64,000 nt of DNA from Cohnella algarum (GTDB taxonomy: Bacteria > Bacillota > Bacilli > Paenibacillales > Paenibacillaceae): the NCBI RefSeq assembly GCF_016937515.1, contig NZ_JAFHKM010000002.1:496001-560000 (forward strand), in the 5' to 3' direction. The position numbers and the translations under genes are program-made. This document shows, in pieces, positions 28,607-37,184 of the stretch; position 1 is the first letter of the stretch; every line of letters starts with the position of its first letter. The notes beneath the pieces were generated by a model, which ran no database searches, was not told the origin of the DNA, and saw nothing but the letters and a program-made list of their open reading frames with translations.

Positions 28607-29103
28607 TCCTCCAGCTCCCTTCTCAGCCCTTTGACCTGAAGCAGGGCGAACGGGAGCTGATCGATAATGCCCATGAACAGCTTATGAAGGGCTTTCGGCT
28701 CGCCGGGCAGATTGACGATCAGCGTTTGCCCGCGGATGGCGCACACTCCGCGAAACAGCATCGCCCGGCGGGACCAGCTCATGGCCGAAGCCCGCATCGC
28801 TTCGGCCATGCCGGGAACGACGCGCTCCGTCACCATCATCGTCGCCTCGGGCGTGACATCGCGAAGGCCGAGTCCCACTCCTCCCATCGTAAAGATCAGG
28901 TCGGCCTGATAATAATCCGCCATTTCGATAAGGGCGGCGCGGATCTCGTCGTGCTCATCGGGCACGATCCGGTAATCGACGATTTCCCCGCCGAGTTCTT
29001 CTTCGACCAGCTCGCGGATCACCTGCGCGCTCGTGTCTTCTCTTTCTCCGCGCGAGCCCTTGTCGCTGGCCGTCAGCAAAGCCACTTTCCAACGCATGTC
29101 CAT
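28603..29103 (-). CDS. moaB: Molybdenum cofactor biosynthesis protein MoaB/MogA
   Basis: This 166-residue single-domain protein has the MoCF motifs TASDKGSRGEREDTS, FTMGGVGLGLRDVTPEAT and NLPGEPKAL. MogA-type proteins adenylylate molybdopterin before metal insertion. ATG at 29103 is close to GGAGGGG; the ATG two codons later has better spacing. The stop overlaps the next gene. Confidence 0.93.
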   Translation of the reverse strand: MDMRWKVALLTASDKGSRGEREDTSAQVIRELVEEELGGEIVDYRIVPDEHDEIRAALIEMADYYQADLIFTMGGVGLGLRDVTPEATMMVTERVVPGMAEAMRASAMSWSRRAMLFRGVCAIRGQTLIVNLPGEPKALHKLFMGIIDQLPFALLQVKGLRRELEE

Positions 29104-29140
29104 TCCCCTCCGCTCCCCACTCCGCCTTCTTGCCCAACTG

Positions 29141-29647
29141 TCAGGAACCTTGGTCTTCCTTGTCCGCCGCGGCGTAGTCGCCGTTTTTCCCGCCGGTTTT
29201 GGAAACGAGCCGCGTCGGGCCGATGACCATGTCTTTTTGCAGCGCTTTGCACATATCGTAAACGGTAAGCGCGACTGCGGAAACGGCGGTGAGCGCCTCC
29301 ATTTCCACGCCGGTCTTGCCCGTTGTTTTGACCTCGGCCGCTATGTAGAGCGTGTCGGTCCCGTTATCCGCGAACGTTACGTTAACGCCGGTCAGCGGCA
29401 GCGGGTGGCACATCGGAATCCAGTCGGATGTCCGCTTGGCCGCCTGAATGCCGGCCACCTGGGCGACCGCGAGCACGTCTCCTTTGGCGACGGATCCTTC
29501 GCGAATCCGCTTCAGCGTTTCCGGGGCCATCGTCACCCGGGTTTCCGCCCGCGCCGTCCGCGCGGTGACGGGCTTGTCGGACACGTCGACCATCACGGCC
29601 CTGCCCTGTTCGTTGAAATGGGTGAGCCGATCCTCCGCGTCGTTCAT
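29141..29647 (-). CDS. moaC: Cyclic pyranopterin monophosphate synthase MoaC
   Basis: This 168-residue enzyme catalyses the second step after MoaA in molybdenum-cofactor synthesis. Family motifs are present: [29 protein letters not shown] and [23 protein letters not shown] 29647 overlaps the upstream gene by four bases (ATGA). A longer frame to 29950 overlaps that gene and is rejected. moaA is not in the window. Confidence 0.95.
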   Translation of the reverse strand: MNDAEDRLTHFNEQGRAVMVDVSDKPVTARTARAETRVTMAPETLKRIREGSVAKGDVLAVAQVAGIQAAKRTSDWIPMCHPLPLTGVNVTFADNGTDTLYIAAEVKTTGKTGVEMEALTAVSAVALTVYDMCKALQKDMVIGPTRLVSKTGGKNGDYAAADKEDQGS

Positions 29648-30267
29648 CCGGTCTCCCTCCTTCCAAACCAGATCAGTCCGTTCTCGGTCGCCAGACCGTC
29701 CATCTCCAGATCGTGGCGTTCCTTCGGCAATGGATCGTCCGCCACCTGCAGTTCGAATGCGAAGCCGATCCAGAGCGAAGCCTGTCCGGCGGACGTTCTT
29801 GCGGCATACAAGCGATCGTAGTACCCGCCGCCATAGCCGAGCCGGCCGCCTTGCCGGTCGAACGCGAGGCCCGGAACGAGCACCGCGTCGACCGGCTCGC
29901 CGGGGTCGAGCGCCGGACACCGTTGCGGATCCGGCTCGGGCACGCCCCACCGCCCGGTCTTCCAGTCCGCCCGCGAGGCGACGGCCCGCAGCTCGAGCCC
30001 GCCTCCGTCATCCCGGACGCGCGTCGCCGCGATCCGGTGGCCGCGTTCGGCGCACCAGGCGGCGATTCCTTCCGGGTCCGCTTCGGAACGAAACGCTCCG
30101 TACGCGCAGACGGTAAGCGGTCTCGCCAGCTTCGCTGCCAGCGGCTCAAGCGCTTCCCGTAAGACCGCCTCGCACAATTGCCGCGACCTGCGCGCGCGTT
30201 CCTCCGGCGGGAGAGCGTCCCTTGCCGCCCGGAAACGCTCCCGCCATTGCCGTTTGTCGATCGTCAT
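29644..30267 (-). CDS. 5-formyltetrahydrofolate cyclo-ligase
   Basis: This protein of about 207 residues carries the family signature [21 protein letters not shown]. It converts 5-formyl-THF to 5,10-methenyl-THF using ATP, recycling a dead-end folate. ATG 30267 is preceded by AGGAGATGAGG at good spacing; an ATG at 30282 is too near that site. It is the first gene of the unit with moaC, moaB, the molybdopterin-binding gene, tatA and tatC. Confidence 0.93.
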   Translation of the reverse strand: MTIDKRQWRERFRAARDALPPEERARRSRQLCEAVLREALEPLAAKLARPLTVCAYGAFRSEADPEGIAAWCAERGHRIAATRVRDDGGGLELRAVASRADWKTGRWGVPEPDPQRCPALDPGEPVDAVLVPGLAFDRQGGRLGYGGGYYDRLYAARTSAGQASLWIGFAFELQVADDPLPKERHDLEMDGLATENGLIWFGRRETG

Positions 30268-30645
30268 CTGCGCAAGCCTCATCTCCTGCCGGCCAACCGA
30301 TTTGCTTTTTCGTTTAAAGTTAGCTCCAGTTTATCATTTTTCTTGATTTTCGCCAAACAACGCGCGCGGCATCGGACTTTACTTTCAATAAAATAGATTT
30401 CGCGGCGATCGCAAAGCGATGAAAGGAGAACCGGCGCGTTCAGCGAGCTACTGCGTGCAGACATGGCGGGCATCTTGACAAGATTTTTCGCCGCTCGGGA
30501 AAGCTTTGTTGAATTTTGTCCAATCAAGTTTCGTTACCGGTTTTCCTATGGAGCCGCCTTCCGCCCTTGGACGTTGCCGCCGATTTGCGATACACTTGAG
30601 AAAACCTGAGTTACCGCAACAACAGACGAGTCGGAGGGATTCCTC
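30268..30645. other. Divergent intergenic region
   Basis: This region holds the promoters of the folate/Mo-cofactor operon (-) and the YdiF-type gene (+). It contains one copy of the TTGNATTTTGTCCAA palindrome (30509-30523) that recurs near 40.5 kb. No gene is supported. Confidence 0.5.
30567..30596 (+). promoter_or_regulatory. Candidate promoter of the YdiF-type ABC-F gene
   Basis: TTGGAC (30567-30572) and TACACT (30591-30596) are 18 bases apart, about 50 bases before the TTG start. Confidence 0.4.
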
Positions 30646-32562
30646 TTGCTTTTGCAAGCATCGGGCATTACGAAATTTTATGGCACGACTCCCGTGCTGA
30701 ACGGAGTCGGCATTCAAATCAACGAGCGCGACCGCATCGGTCTCGTCGGCGTCAACGGCGCCGGCAAATCGACCTTCCTGCGCATTCTGGCGGGAGAGGA
30801 TTCGGCGGATTCCGGCTCCGTGTCCAAACCGCGCGAGCTGCGCATCGGCTATTTGGCGCAAAACAGCCGCTTCGACGAGCAGATGACGCTCCAGCAGGTC
30901 ATGCACGCCGCGTTCGGGCCGCTGATCGAGCAGGAACGGGAGCTGCGCGAATTGGAGCGGCGAATTTCGGATCCGGCCGAGCAGCGGGACGCCGCCCGGT
31001 ACGAAGCGCTGCTCGGCCAGTACGCGGAACGGAGCGACCGTTTCCGCGAGGCGGGCGGCTTCGAGATGAACAACCGCATCCGCAGCGTCCTTCACGGCAT
31101 GGGCTTCGGCGATTTCCCGCCGGAAACGCCGGTTTCCGCGCTGAGCGGCGGCCAGCGCACGCGGCTCGCGCTTGCGAGGCTGCTCGTCGTGCAGCCGGAT
31201 TTGCTGCTGCTGGACGAACCGACGAACCATCTCGACATCAAAACGCTGAGCTGGCTGGAGCAGTATCTTCGCACCTATGCCGGAGCGATGGTCATCGTCT
31301 CCCACGACCGCTACTTCCTGGACGCGACGGTCACGTCCATTATCGAAATCGAACGCCATTCGGCGACCCGTTATACCGGCAATTATTCCCGTTTCATGGA
31401 GCTTAAGGAAGCCGACTTCGCGCAGCGCGTCAAGCTGTACGAACAGCAGCGCAAGGAATTGTCCCGGATGGAAGAATTCATTCAGAAAAATTTGGCCCGA
31501 GCGTCGACCACCCGCCGCGCGCAAAGCCGGCGCAACGCGATGGAGCGGATCGAACGGCTCGAAAAGCCCGGCCACCTGAAGCAGGCCAGCTTTTCCTTTA
31601 CGACCGAGAGGCGGACCGGCAAGGACGTGCTGCAAGTATCCGACGTCTCGGCCGCTCCCGCCGCGGAGCTCGGTCCTTTGTTCCGCCAAGTCTCCTTTGA
31701 AGTCAAGCGCGGAGAGCGGATCGCCGTGCTGGGCCCGAACGGCGTCGGCAAATCGACGCTGCTGCGCGCGCTCGTCGGGGAGCTGGAGCTGCGAGGCGGA
31801 ACCGTCCGTTGGGGGACGGGCGTCATGCTCGGCTACTACGACCAGGAGCAGCGCCAGCTGAACCCGGCCAACACGGTGCTGGAGGAGGTGTGGAGCGCCT
31901 ACTCCCAGCTTCCGGAAGCGGAAATCCGGACCGTGCTCGGCAACTTCCTGTTCAGCGGCGACGACGTAAAGAAATCGGTAGGATCGCTCAGCGGCGGGGA
32001 AAAAGCCCGGGTCGCGCTTTCCAAGCTGATGCTGCGCAAGGCGAACGTGCTCGTATTGGACGAACCGACGAACCACTTGGACCTGTGGAGCCGCGAGGTG
32101 CTGGAAGCGGCCCTGGAAGAATACGAGGGAACGCTTCTGTTCGTCTCCCACGACCGCTACTTCATCAACCGCCTCGCCGACCGGATTGTCGACCTGCATC
32201 CCGACGGCGTCCGACATTTCCTGGGCAATTACGACGACATGCTCGGCAAGCAGCAGGAAATGGAAGAATGGGACAAACAAGCGGAAAAGGCTCCGTCCGG
32301 CGCCGCCGCCTCGACTCCCGCGAGCGACTACGAAGCGGACAAACGGGCAAAACGCGAGGAACGTTCGCGGCAGCGCAAGCGCGAGCAGGCGGAAGCCGAC
32401 ATCGAGCGGCTGGAGACGGAAATTGCCGCTTTCGAGGAAGAGATGGCCACGGAAGCCGTGTTTACCGATTACGTGAAGCTAAAAGAGATTCAGACGGCCG
32501 TCCAGAAGCTCCGCGAGGAACTCGAGGCCGCCTATGCCGTCTGGGAGCAATTGATGGAGTAA
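30646..32562 (+). CDS. ydiF: ABC-F ATPase, YdiF type
   Basis: This 638-residue protein has two ABC domains: Walker A GVNGAGKST and GPNGVGKST, signatures LSGGQRTRLALARLL and LSGGEKARVALSKLM, and LLLDEPTNHLDIKTL / LVLDEPTNHLDLWSR. The linker RASTTRRAQSRRNAMERIE and the C-terminal coiled coil match B. subtilis YdiF in order and length. ABC-F proteins bind the ribosomal E site and aid translation, and some give antibiotic resistance. The start is TTG at 30646 after GGAGGG. There is no membrane segment. Confidence 0.95.
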   Translation: MLLQASGITKFYGTTPVLNGVGIQINERDRIGLVGVNGAGKSTFLRILAGEDSADSGSVSKPRELRIGYLAQNSRFDEQMTLQQVMHAAFGPLIEQERELRELERRISDPAEQRDAARYEALLGQYAERSDRFREAGGFEMNNRIRSVLHGMGFGDFPPETPVSALSGGQRTRLALARLLVVQPDLLLLDEPTNHLDIKTLSWLEQYLRTYAGAMVIVSHDRYFLDATVTSIIEIERHSATRYTGNYSRFMELKEADFAQRVKLYEQQRKELSRMEEFIQKNLARASTTRRAQSRRNAMERIERLEKPGHLKQASFSFTTERRTGKDVLQVSDVSAAPAAELGPLFRQVSFEVKRGERIAVLGPNGVGKSTLLRALVGELELRGGTVRWGTGVMLGYYDQEQRQLNPANTVLEEVWSAYSQLPEAEIRTVLGNFLFSGDDVKKSVGSLSGGEKARVALSKLMLRKANVLVLDEPTNHLDLWSREVLEAALEEYEGTLLFVSHDRYFINRLADRIVDLHPDGVRHFLGNYDDMLGKQQEMEEWDKQAEKAPSGAAASTPASDYEADKRAKREERSRQRKREQAEADIERLETEIAAFEEEMATEAVFTDYVKLKEIQTAVQKLREELEAAYAVWEQLME

Positions 32563-32680
32563 TCGTCAGCGGACGCATGGCTTCCGTCTGGCCGGCATCG
32601 CCCGGCCGGCGATTGTTTCGGTCATGCATCTTTTGATGCGATATCGGCAAACGAATAAGCCGCACGAGCGAGGTGTCCGC

Positions 32681-33052
32681 ATGAAAAACGAAAAAACCGC
32701 GGAAGGGCCTGACGAACGCGAGGAATCGAGCATTTGCGAAGTCCTGCGCATCCTTGGAGCCAAATGGGCGTTTTTGGTGCTGGACGAACTGCTCGAAGGG
32801 CCGCAGCGCTTCAATCAGTTGAAACGGAACATATCCATTGTCAAAACCCAGTCGTTGACGGACACCCTGCGCCATTTGGAACATAACGGGCTGGTGCGCC
32901 GTCAAGTATTTCCGACCGTCCCGGTAACCGTCGAATATTCGCTGACCGAGAAAGGAAGCGATTTTCAACTGGCGCTGAAGGAGATGGAAAAATGGGGGCA
33001 AAAATGGGGAGCGAAGGGTCATGCGGCCGAGACGCGGGACGCCGCTCCTTAA
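32681..33052 (+). CDS. HxlR family transcriptional regulator
   Basis: This 123-residue winged-helix protein has the HxlR pattern: ICEVLRILGAKWAFLVLDEL, RFNQLKRNISIVKTQSLTDT and TVEYSLTEKG. ATG 32681 follows GAGGTG at 8 bases. It is convergent with the Old Yellow Enzyme gene. HxlR-group regulators such as YodB often sense electrophiles or quinones, so control of that enzyme is a reasonable guess. No cysteine near residue 6 (the YodB sensor position) is seen; the only cysteine is in SSICEV. Confidence 0.9.
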   Translation: MKNEKTAEGPDEREESSICEVLRILGAKWAFLVLDELLEGPQRFNQLKRNISIVKTQSLTDTLRHLEHNGLVRRQVFPTVPVTVEYSLTEKGSDFQLALKEMEKWGQKWGAKGHAAETRDAAP

Positions 33053-33101
33053 GAAGCTCGGGCGCCCGCGCAGCTGCGATCGTTTCGTCCTCTCCGCCCC
33101 T

Positions 33102-34226
33102 TCAAGCCTGAACCCGATCCGGATCCAGCGGGATCCAGCCCGGAACGCTCGTCAGCAATTCCAGCAGCGGATCGGGAATGCATAACTCCTCCCTGTTCTT
33201 CAGCGACAGCGCCGTTCGAATCTTTTCTTCCCGCCCTTGCCTGATCAGCTCGCTCCAATCCGGCTCCATGATCAGTTCCCGGCCGAGGGCGATCAGGGGA
33301 ATGCCGGACCGCAACGCTTCGAGGGCGTCTTCCGGCGTATGAATGCTTCCCACGCCGATAACGGCCAAACGCGAGCCGACGCGCTCCTGAATGATCGCGA
33401 GCCGGGAGCGGCGATCCTCGACGCCGCGTCTAGGGACGGACCGGAAGTCTTTCACGGAGACGTGAAGGTAATCGAGCCCCGCAGCCGAAAGCGCGTCGAT
33501 GAAAGCAAGCGTATCCGCCATCGTGACGCCCGGCGTCTCCGGCTCCTCCGGAGAAAGCCGGAAACCGACGATAAACGGCTTTTTCGCCTTCCCGCGAACC
33601 GTCCGGAGCACTTCATCCACAACGGTCAATGCGAGCTTCATCCGGTTTTCAAGGCTGCCGCCGAAAGAGTCCGTTCGCCTGTTCGTATACGGCGAAAAAA
33701 ACTGCTGCAGCAAATTTCCGTTCCCGCCGTGAATTTCAACGCCGTCAAACCCCGCTTCGACGGCCCGTCCCGCCGCTTCGGCATACGCGCGCACGATTCT
33801 GTCCATTTCCGTCTCGGCCAGCGCGCGCGGGATGGCCGCGCCTTCCTTGTCCTCCGGGATCGTCCCGCTGCTTACGAATTCGCCCGTCCTTGAATTTTGT
33901 CTGCCCCCGTGAAAAATTTGCAGCACCGCCGCCGCTCCTTTAGCACGGATCGCCGCCGCGAGTTTGCCCAACCCTGGAATCAGCTCGTCCCGGTCCGCGC
34001 CGGGACCGCCGAACAGTCCGCCTTCCGCCGATACGTAAGTCGCGGCAGTAATGACCATGCCCGCGCTCCGGGCCCTGCGGGAGTAATAGCGAATTTCCTC
34101 CTCGGAAATCGATCCGTCCGCGTTCGAGCTCATATGCGTCATGGGGGCCATCACAACCCGGCTTTTCAGCCTGACGCCGGATTTGAAGGCAAAAGAATCG
34201 AAAATCGGCCGATACGCTTGGTTCAT
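33102..34226 (-). CDS. NADH:flavin oxidoreductase / Old Yellow Enzyme family
   Basis: This 374-residue FMN-dependent TIM barrel has VVMAPMTHMSSNADGSISEE, FHGGRQNS, DGVEIHGGNGNLLQQFFSPY (HxxN-type substrate pocket) and NRRTDSFGGSLENRMKL. It probably reduces activated alkenes. ATG at 34226 has a consensus -10 box upstream flanked by two dyads. It is convergent with the HxlR gene. Confidence 0.93.
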   Translation of the reverse strand: MNQAYRPIFDSFAFKSGVRLKSRVVMAPMTHMSSNADGSISEEEIRYYSRRARSAGMVITAATYVSAEGGLFGGPGADRDELIPGLGKLAAAIRAKGAAAVLQIFHGGRQNSRTGEFVSSGTIPEDKEGAAIPRALAETEMDRIVRAYAEAAGRAVEAGFDGVEIHGGNGNLLQQFFSPYTNRRTDSFGGSLENRMKLALTVVDEVLRTVRGKAKKPFIVGFRLSPEEPETPGVTMADTLAFIDALSAAGLDYLHVSVKDFRSVPRRGVEDRRSRLAIIQERVGSRLAVIGVGSIHTPEDALEALRSGIPLIALGRELIMEPDWSELIRQGREEKIRTALSLKNREELCIPDPLLELLTSVPGWIPLDPDRVQA

Positions 34227-34248
34227 TGTTCTCAGCTCCTATGTTTGC

Positions 34249-34300
34249 CGGTTTGTAAAACCGATTATAGGGGAAGAAGAACCGTTGCGTAAGAACGCAA
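34249..34300 (-). promoter_or_regulatory. Promoter with two flanking operator-like dyads
   Basis: On the minus strand TATAAT (34264-34269) lies between the dyad TTGCGT-TCTT-ACGCAA (34285-34300), which covers the -35 position, and CGGTTT-TAC-AAACCG (34249-34263), just past the -10. Both dyads are perfect six-base arms. The -35 itself (TTACGC at 17 bases) is poor, as in activated or tightly repressed promoters. Confidence 0.5.
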
Positions 34301-34357
34301 AATGGCCGGATCTAATCTCGTCATTTTGACTTACTTACTTTTTATCACCCCAAAGGG

Positions 34358-34620
34358 TTATCCACAGCTTTTAAATAATCGCACATCCGATCGGAAACGG
34401 GCCTCATGCGCTTTTTTTGGCGATCTGGACGCCTTTTTGTAAACCCAACATCATTGGAATATTAATATCCCCGATTTTATCCACATTGTCCACAAAATCC
34501 ACAGATCGCCTGTGAAAAAGTAATCCCCGTTTCATCGAAACGCAACCCGAAGTCCCCCAACGGTTTCGCCGTTTTACCCACAATATGCACAACGGGTGTG
34601 GACAACTTTGTCCACACCCG
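34358..34620. other. Cluster of DnaA-box-like 9-mers
   Basis: Exact TTATCCACA boxes lie at 34358-34366 and 34477-34485. TTGTCCACA lies at 34486-34494 and 34608-34616, and on the other strand at 34597-34605. TTACCCACA is at 34574-34582 and ATATGCACA at 34584-34592. The last two TTGTCCACA boxes sit head-to-head inside a perfect 13-bp inverted repeat (34593-34605 with 34608-34620). No gene is supported in 34301-34734; one minus-strand frame across the repeats reads VDNVDKI because TGTGGA repeats encode it. Confidence 0.6.
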
Positions 34621-34734
34621 TGACGACCTCTCGATTTACCTTTGTTGTCCGACGGGATTCGCCGCGGCGCTCTTTGTCGCCGGGTTCCCGTCATGCTCTC
34701 GCTGCCGCATCCTTGCGGTGCGAACGAAAGCCCG

Positions 34735-36291
34735 TTATTGACCGGCGGCGGCCTGCTTGCCCGGGCCCTGCGCCGCGCGCGCAGCCATGATGGCGCTGTT
34801 GCATGCCGACACGTAGGCTCTGGCCGCCGCGAAAATGATATCGCGGTGAATCGCCGTGCCCCGGTACCGCTTGCCCTGGAACACGACCGTCACGACGGCC
34901 TCTCCGAAGGCGTCTTCGCCCGTAGACAACGAGTGCAGCTCCAAATCCTCGAATTGGGCGTCGACCGGCATCGCCTCGCGGATGCAGCCGATGACCGCTT
35001 CGAGCGGCCCTTCCCCCGCTCCCGTATACGTCCGTTCGGCTTCGTCCGCCGCGGTCCGGATCGTGACGGAGGCGATCCGAGAACGATTGGAGCCCGCCAG
35101 CACCTGCAGCTCCGTCAATGCGTAAGGCTCGACGGACTGTTCGGTCGATTCGCCGATCAATTGCAGAAGCACGTCGTCCGTGACGACCTTCGTCTCGTCC
35201 GCCTTCGCCTTGAACCGTTCGTACACTTCGTCCAGCTCGCGGTCCTGCAGCTTGATGCCGTATTCGGAAGCGCGATGCTTGAGCGCGTGCCGGCCGGAAT
35301 GCTTGCCCAGAATGATCATGCTGCGCGGAATGCCCATCGCTTCCGGATCCATGATCTCGTACGTGTTCCGGTTTTTCAGCAGGCCGTCCTGATGGATGCC
35401 GGACTCATGCTGGAAGGCGTTGCGGCCGACGATCGGCTTGTTGAACGCGATCGGAAAATGCATCGCCCGGCTGACCATCCGCGACGTCTCGAATATTTCC
35501 GAGGAGCGGATGTTCGTCGCAAGCCCGAGCGCCTCGCCGCGCGTTTCGATGACCATGACCAGCTCCTCCAGCGAACAGTTGCCGGCCCGCTCGCCGACGC
35601 CGTTGACGCTCACCTCGATTTGCGTCACGCCGTGGCGGATGGCCGCCAGGCTGTTGGCGACCGCCAGCCCCAAATCGTTATGGCAGTGCGTGCTGTAGAC
35701 GACGCTGTCGCCTCCGCGAACGTTTTGCCGAATCCGCGAGAACAACGGGCCGAATTCCTCCGGCAGCGCGTACCCCATCGTGTCCGGAATGTTGATGATC
35801 GTCGCTCCTTCTTCGATGGCGGCCTCGACCATCCGGTACAGAAACTCCTCGCTGGCGCGCGAGGCGTCCATCGGGGAAAACTCGATCTGCTCCACGGATT
35901 GCTTGCCGTATGCGATCATCTCCCGCATCAAGGCGATGACCTCGTCTTCGGATTTGCGCAGCTGATGCTCCAAATGAATTTGCGAAGCCGATATGAACAG
36001 GTGCAGCCGGCGGCGGGCCGCATCCTGCGTGGCGGCGACGGCGGCGTCGATATCGGCCTTCACGCAGCGGGCGAAACCGCAAATTTCAACCTCCTGCAGC
36101 TCGCGGGAAATTTGCTGAATCGCCTGGAACTCGCCGGGACTGGAAATGGCGAAGCCCGGTTCGATCGTATCGACGCCCGCGCGCGCCAATTGTCTGGCGA
36201 TAACGATTTTTTGCTCCGGTCTCAGCGATGCGCCCGGGGCTTGCTCTCCGTCGCGCAGCGTCGTATCGAAAATTTTAATTTGCTTTTTCAT
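34735..36291 (-). CDS. leuA: 2-isopropylmalate synthase
   Basis: This 518-residue enzyme makes the first committed step of leucine synthesis from 2-ketoisovalerate and acetyl-CoA. Motifs: FDTTLRDGEQAPGASLRPEQ, YSTHCHNDLGLAVANSLAA (metal His pair) and VNGVGERAGNCSLEEL. The C-terminal regulatory domain for leucine feedback is present (from about residue 390). ATG 36291 follows GGGAGG at 8 bases. Expression is governed by two leucine T-box leaders in series. No other leu gene is in the window, and the gene stands alone. Confidence 0.95.
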   Translation of the reverse strand: MKKQIKIFDTTLRDGEQAPGASLRPEQKIVIARQLARAGVDTIEPGFAISSPGEFQAIQQISRELQEVEICGFARCVKADIDAAVAATQDAARRRLHLFISASQIHLEHQLRKSEDEVIALMREMIAYGKQSVEQIEFSPMDASRASEEFLYRMVEAAIEEGATIINIPDTMGYALPEEFGPLFSRIRQNVRGGDSVVYSTHCHNDLGLAVANSLAAIRHGVTQIEVSVNGVGERAGNCSLEELVMVIETRGEALGLATNIRSSEIFETSRMVSRAMHFPIAFNKPIVGRNAFQHESGIHQDGLLKNRNTYEIMDPEAMGIPRSMIILGKHSGRHALKHRASEYGIKLQDRELDEVYERFKAKADETKVVTDDVLLQLIGESTEQSVEPYALTELQVLAGSNRSRIASVTIRTAADEAERTYTGAGEGPLEAVIGCIREAMPVDAQFEDLELHSLSTGEDAFGEAVVTVVFQGKRYRGTAIHRDIIFAAARAYVSACNSAIMAARAAQGPGKQAAAGQ

Positions 36292-36430
36292 ATGGATAAC
36301 CTCCCTGATCTGTTGGCGAAATAAAGGGAAACGGCGTTGTCGTTTGACTTTGGCATCGATGCTTGCTCGCATTCGCAAAACGGTGCAGCCCGGTTCCACT
36401 TCCGGTGCCGCCCGACCCGATTTTCGAGAC

Positions 36431-36765
36431 GGCAAAAAGCCCGCCGCCTCTTGTTCTGCAAGAGACGACGGGCCGTTTTCAGCCGCCGCGGTACCACTCC
36501 GCTTGGAGCCGCTTGCCGTTCGGACGGCAAGCCGCGCTCCCCCTTATGCGCCGGCGCCCGCCATCCGAATGGCGAACCCGGCGAGCGCCCTGTATCGGGG
36601 GCCGGCCGTAACGACGTACGCGCACCCGCCTTGCCGTGCGTTCCGCCGCTCCGCTCCCGGGCGAGTTTCGGATTCCCTTCGACTGCGTCGCACCGTCCCG
36701 CAGCTCTCTGTTTCCGGGGTGTCGTCCTACTGCTCCCGTTCATCGCGTTAGCTATTATTTATTCG
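36431..36765 (-). promoter_or_regulatory. T-box leader, copy proximal to leuA (Leu, CUC specifier)
   Basis: The minus strand carries a Stem I with AGAGAGCTGCGGG and GGTGCGACGCAG. The candidate specifier CUC lies in GAAACTCGCC, and the antiterminator box is GGAGTGGTACCGCGG (around 36486-36500). A terminator of GC-rich arms closed by TTTTT follows (36433-36475). CUC is a leucine codon, which fits leuA. Confidence 0.92.
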
Positions 36766-36800
36766 TGATCTGCGAATGGTTCCGGACGGGCCGCTCAAAA

Positions 36801-37132
36801 ATATAAAAGCCCGCCGTCTCCGTTAAGAGACGGCGGGCCGATCGGCCTTCCGCGGTACCACTCTTGTTGACGATCCCTCACCCTGCAACCCGGGAGGGAA
36901 GGTCCGCTTTACGCGACAGCGCGAAAAAAGTTCATCGCCTCTGCCGCACCCGGTTACGGGGGTTAACCGTAACGACGTACGCGGATGCCGCATTCGCTGC
37001 CGCATCGTTCCGCCGATCCGCTCCCAGGCGAGTTCGGGCTGCCCGTCTGCTGCGTCGCACCGTCCCGCAGCTCTCTGATTCGGGGTGTAAGCCTTACTGA
37101 TCCTGTTCCTCGCGTTTGTTCGTTGTGGAATT
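36801..37132 (-). promoter_or_regulatory. T-box leader, distal copy (Leu, CUC specifier)
   Basis: A second complete T-box precedes the first on the same strand. It has AGAGAGCTGCGGG and GGTGCGACGCAG again, specifier CUC in GAACTCGCC, antiterminator AGAGTGGTACCGCGG, and a perfect 12-bp terminator stem (36809-36820 with 36827-36838) followed by TTTTATATTTTT. No gene lies between the two, so both act on leuA. Confidence 0.92.
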
Positions 37133-37139
37133 GGCTTTT

Positions 37140-37168
37140 ATTATATTCTCCTCGGAATGTTCTGTCAA
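37140..37168 (-). promoter_or_regulatory. Consensus sigma-A promoter of the leuA leader
   Basis: TTGACA (37163-37168) and TATAAT (37140-37145) are separated by exactly 17 bases on the minus strand: a full consensus promoter. The insertion element begins 16 bases upstream of the -35 box, so the core promoter is intact. Confidence 0.9.
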
Positions 37169-37175
37169 TTCGCTT

Positions 37176-37184
37176 TTCGAAAAA
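37176..37184. repeat. Target-site duplication, left copy
   Basis: TTCGAAAAA directly abuts the left end of the insertion element and is repeated at 38776-38784. Confidence 0.88.

Noticed and set aside
34593..34620. Perfect 13-bp inverted repeat considered as leuA terminator
   Set aside because: No T-run follows on either strand, and both arms are DnaA-box-like, so a protein-binding role is more likely.
34404..34694. Minus-strand 96-codon frame over the DnaA-box region
   Set aside because: Its VDNVDKI-type sequence comes from repeated TGTGGA/TTATCCACA boxes; no ribosome site or family match.
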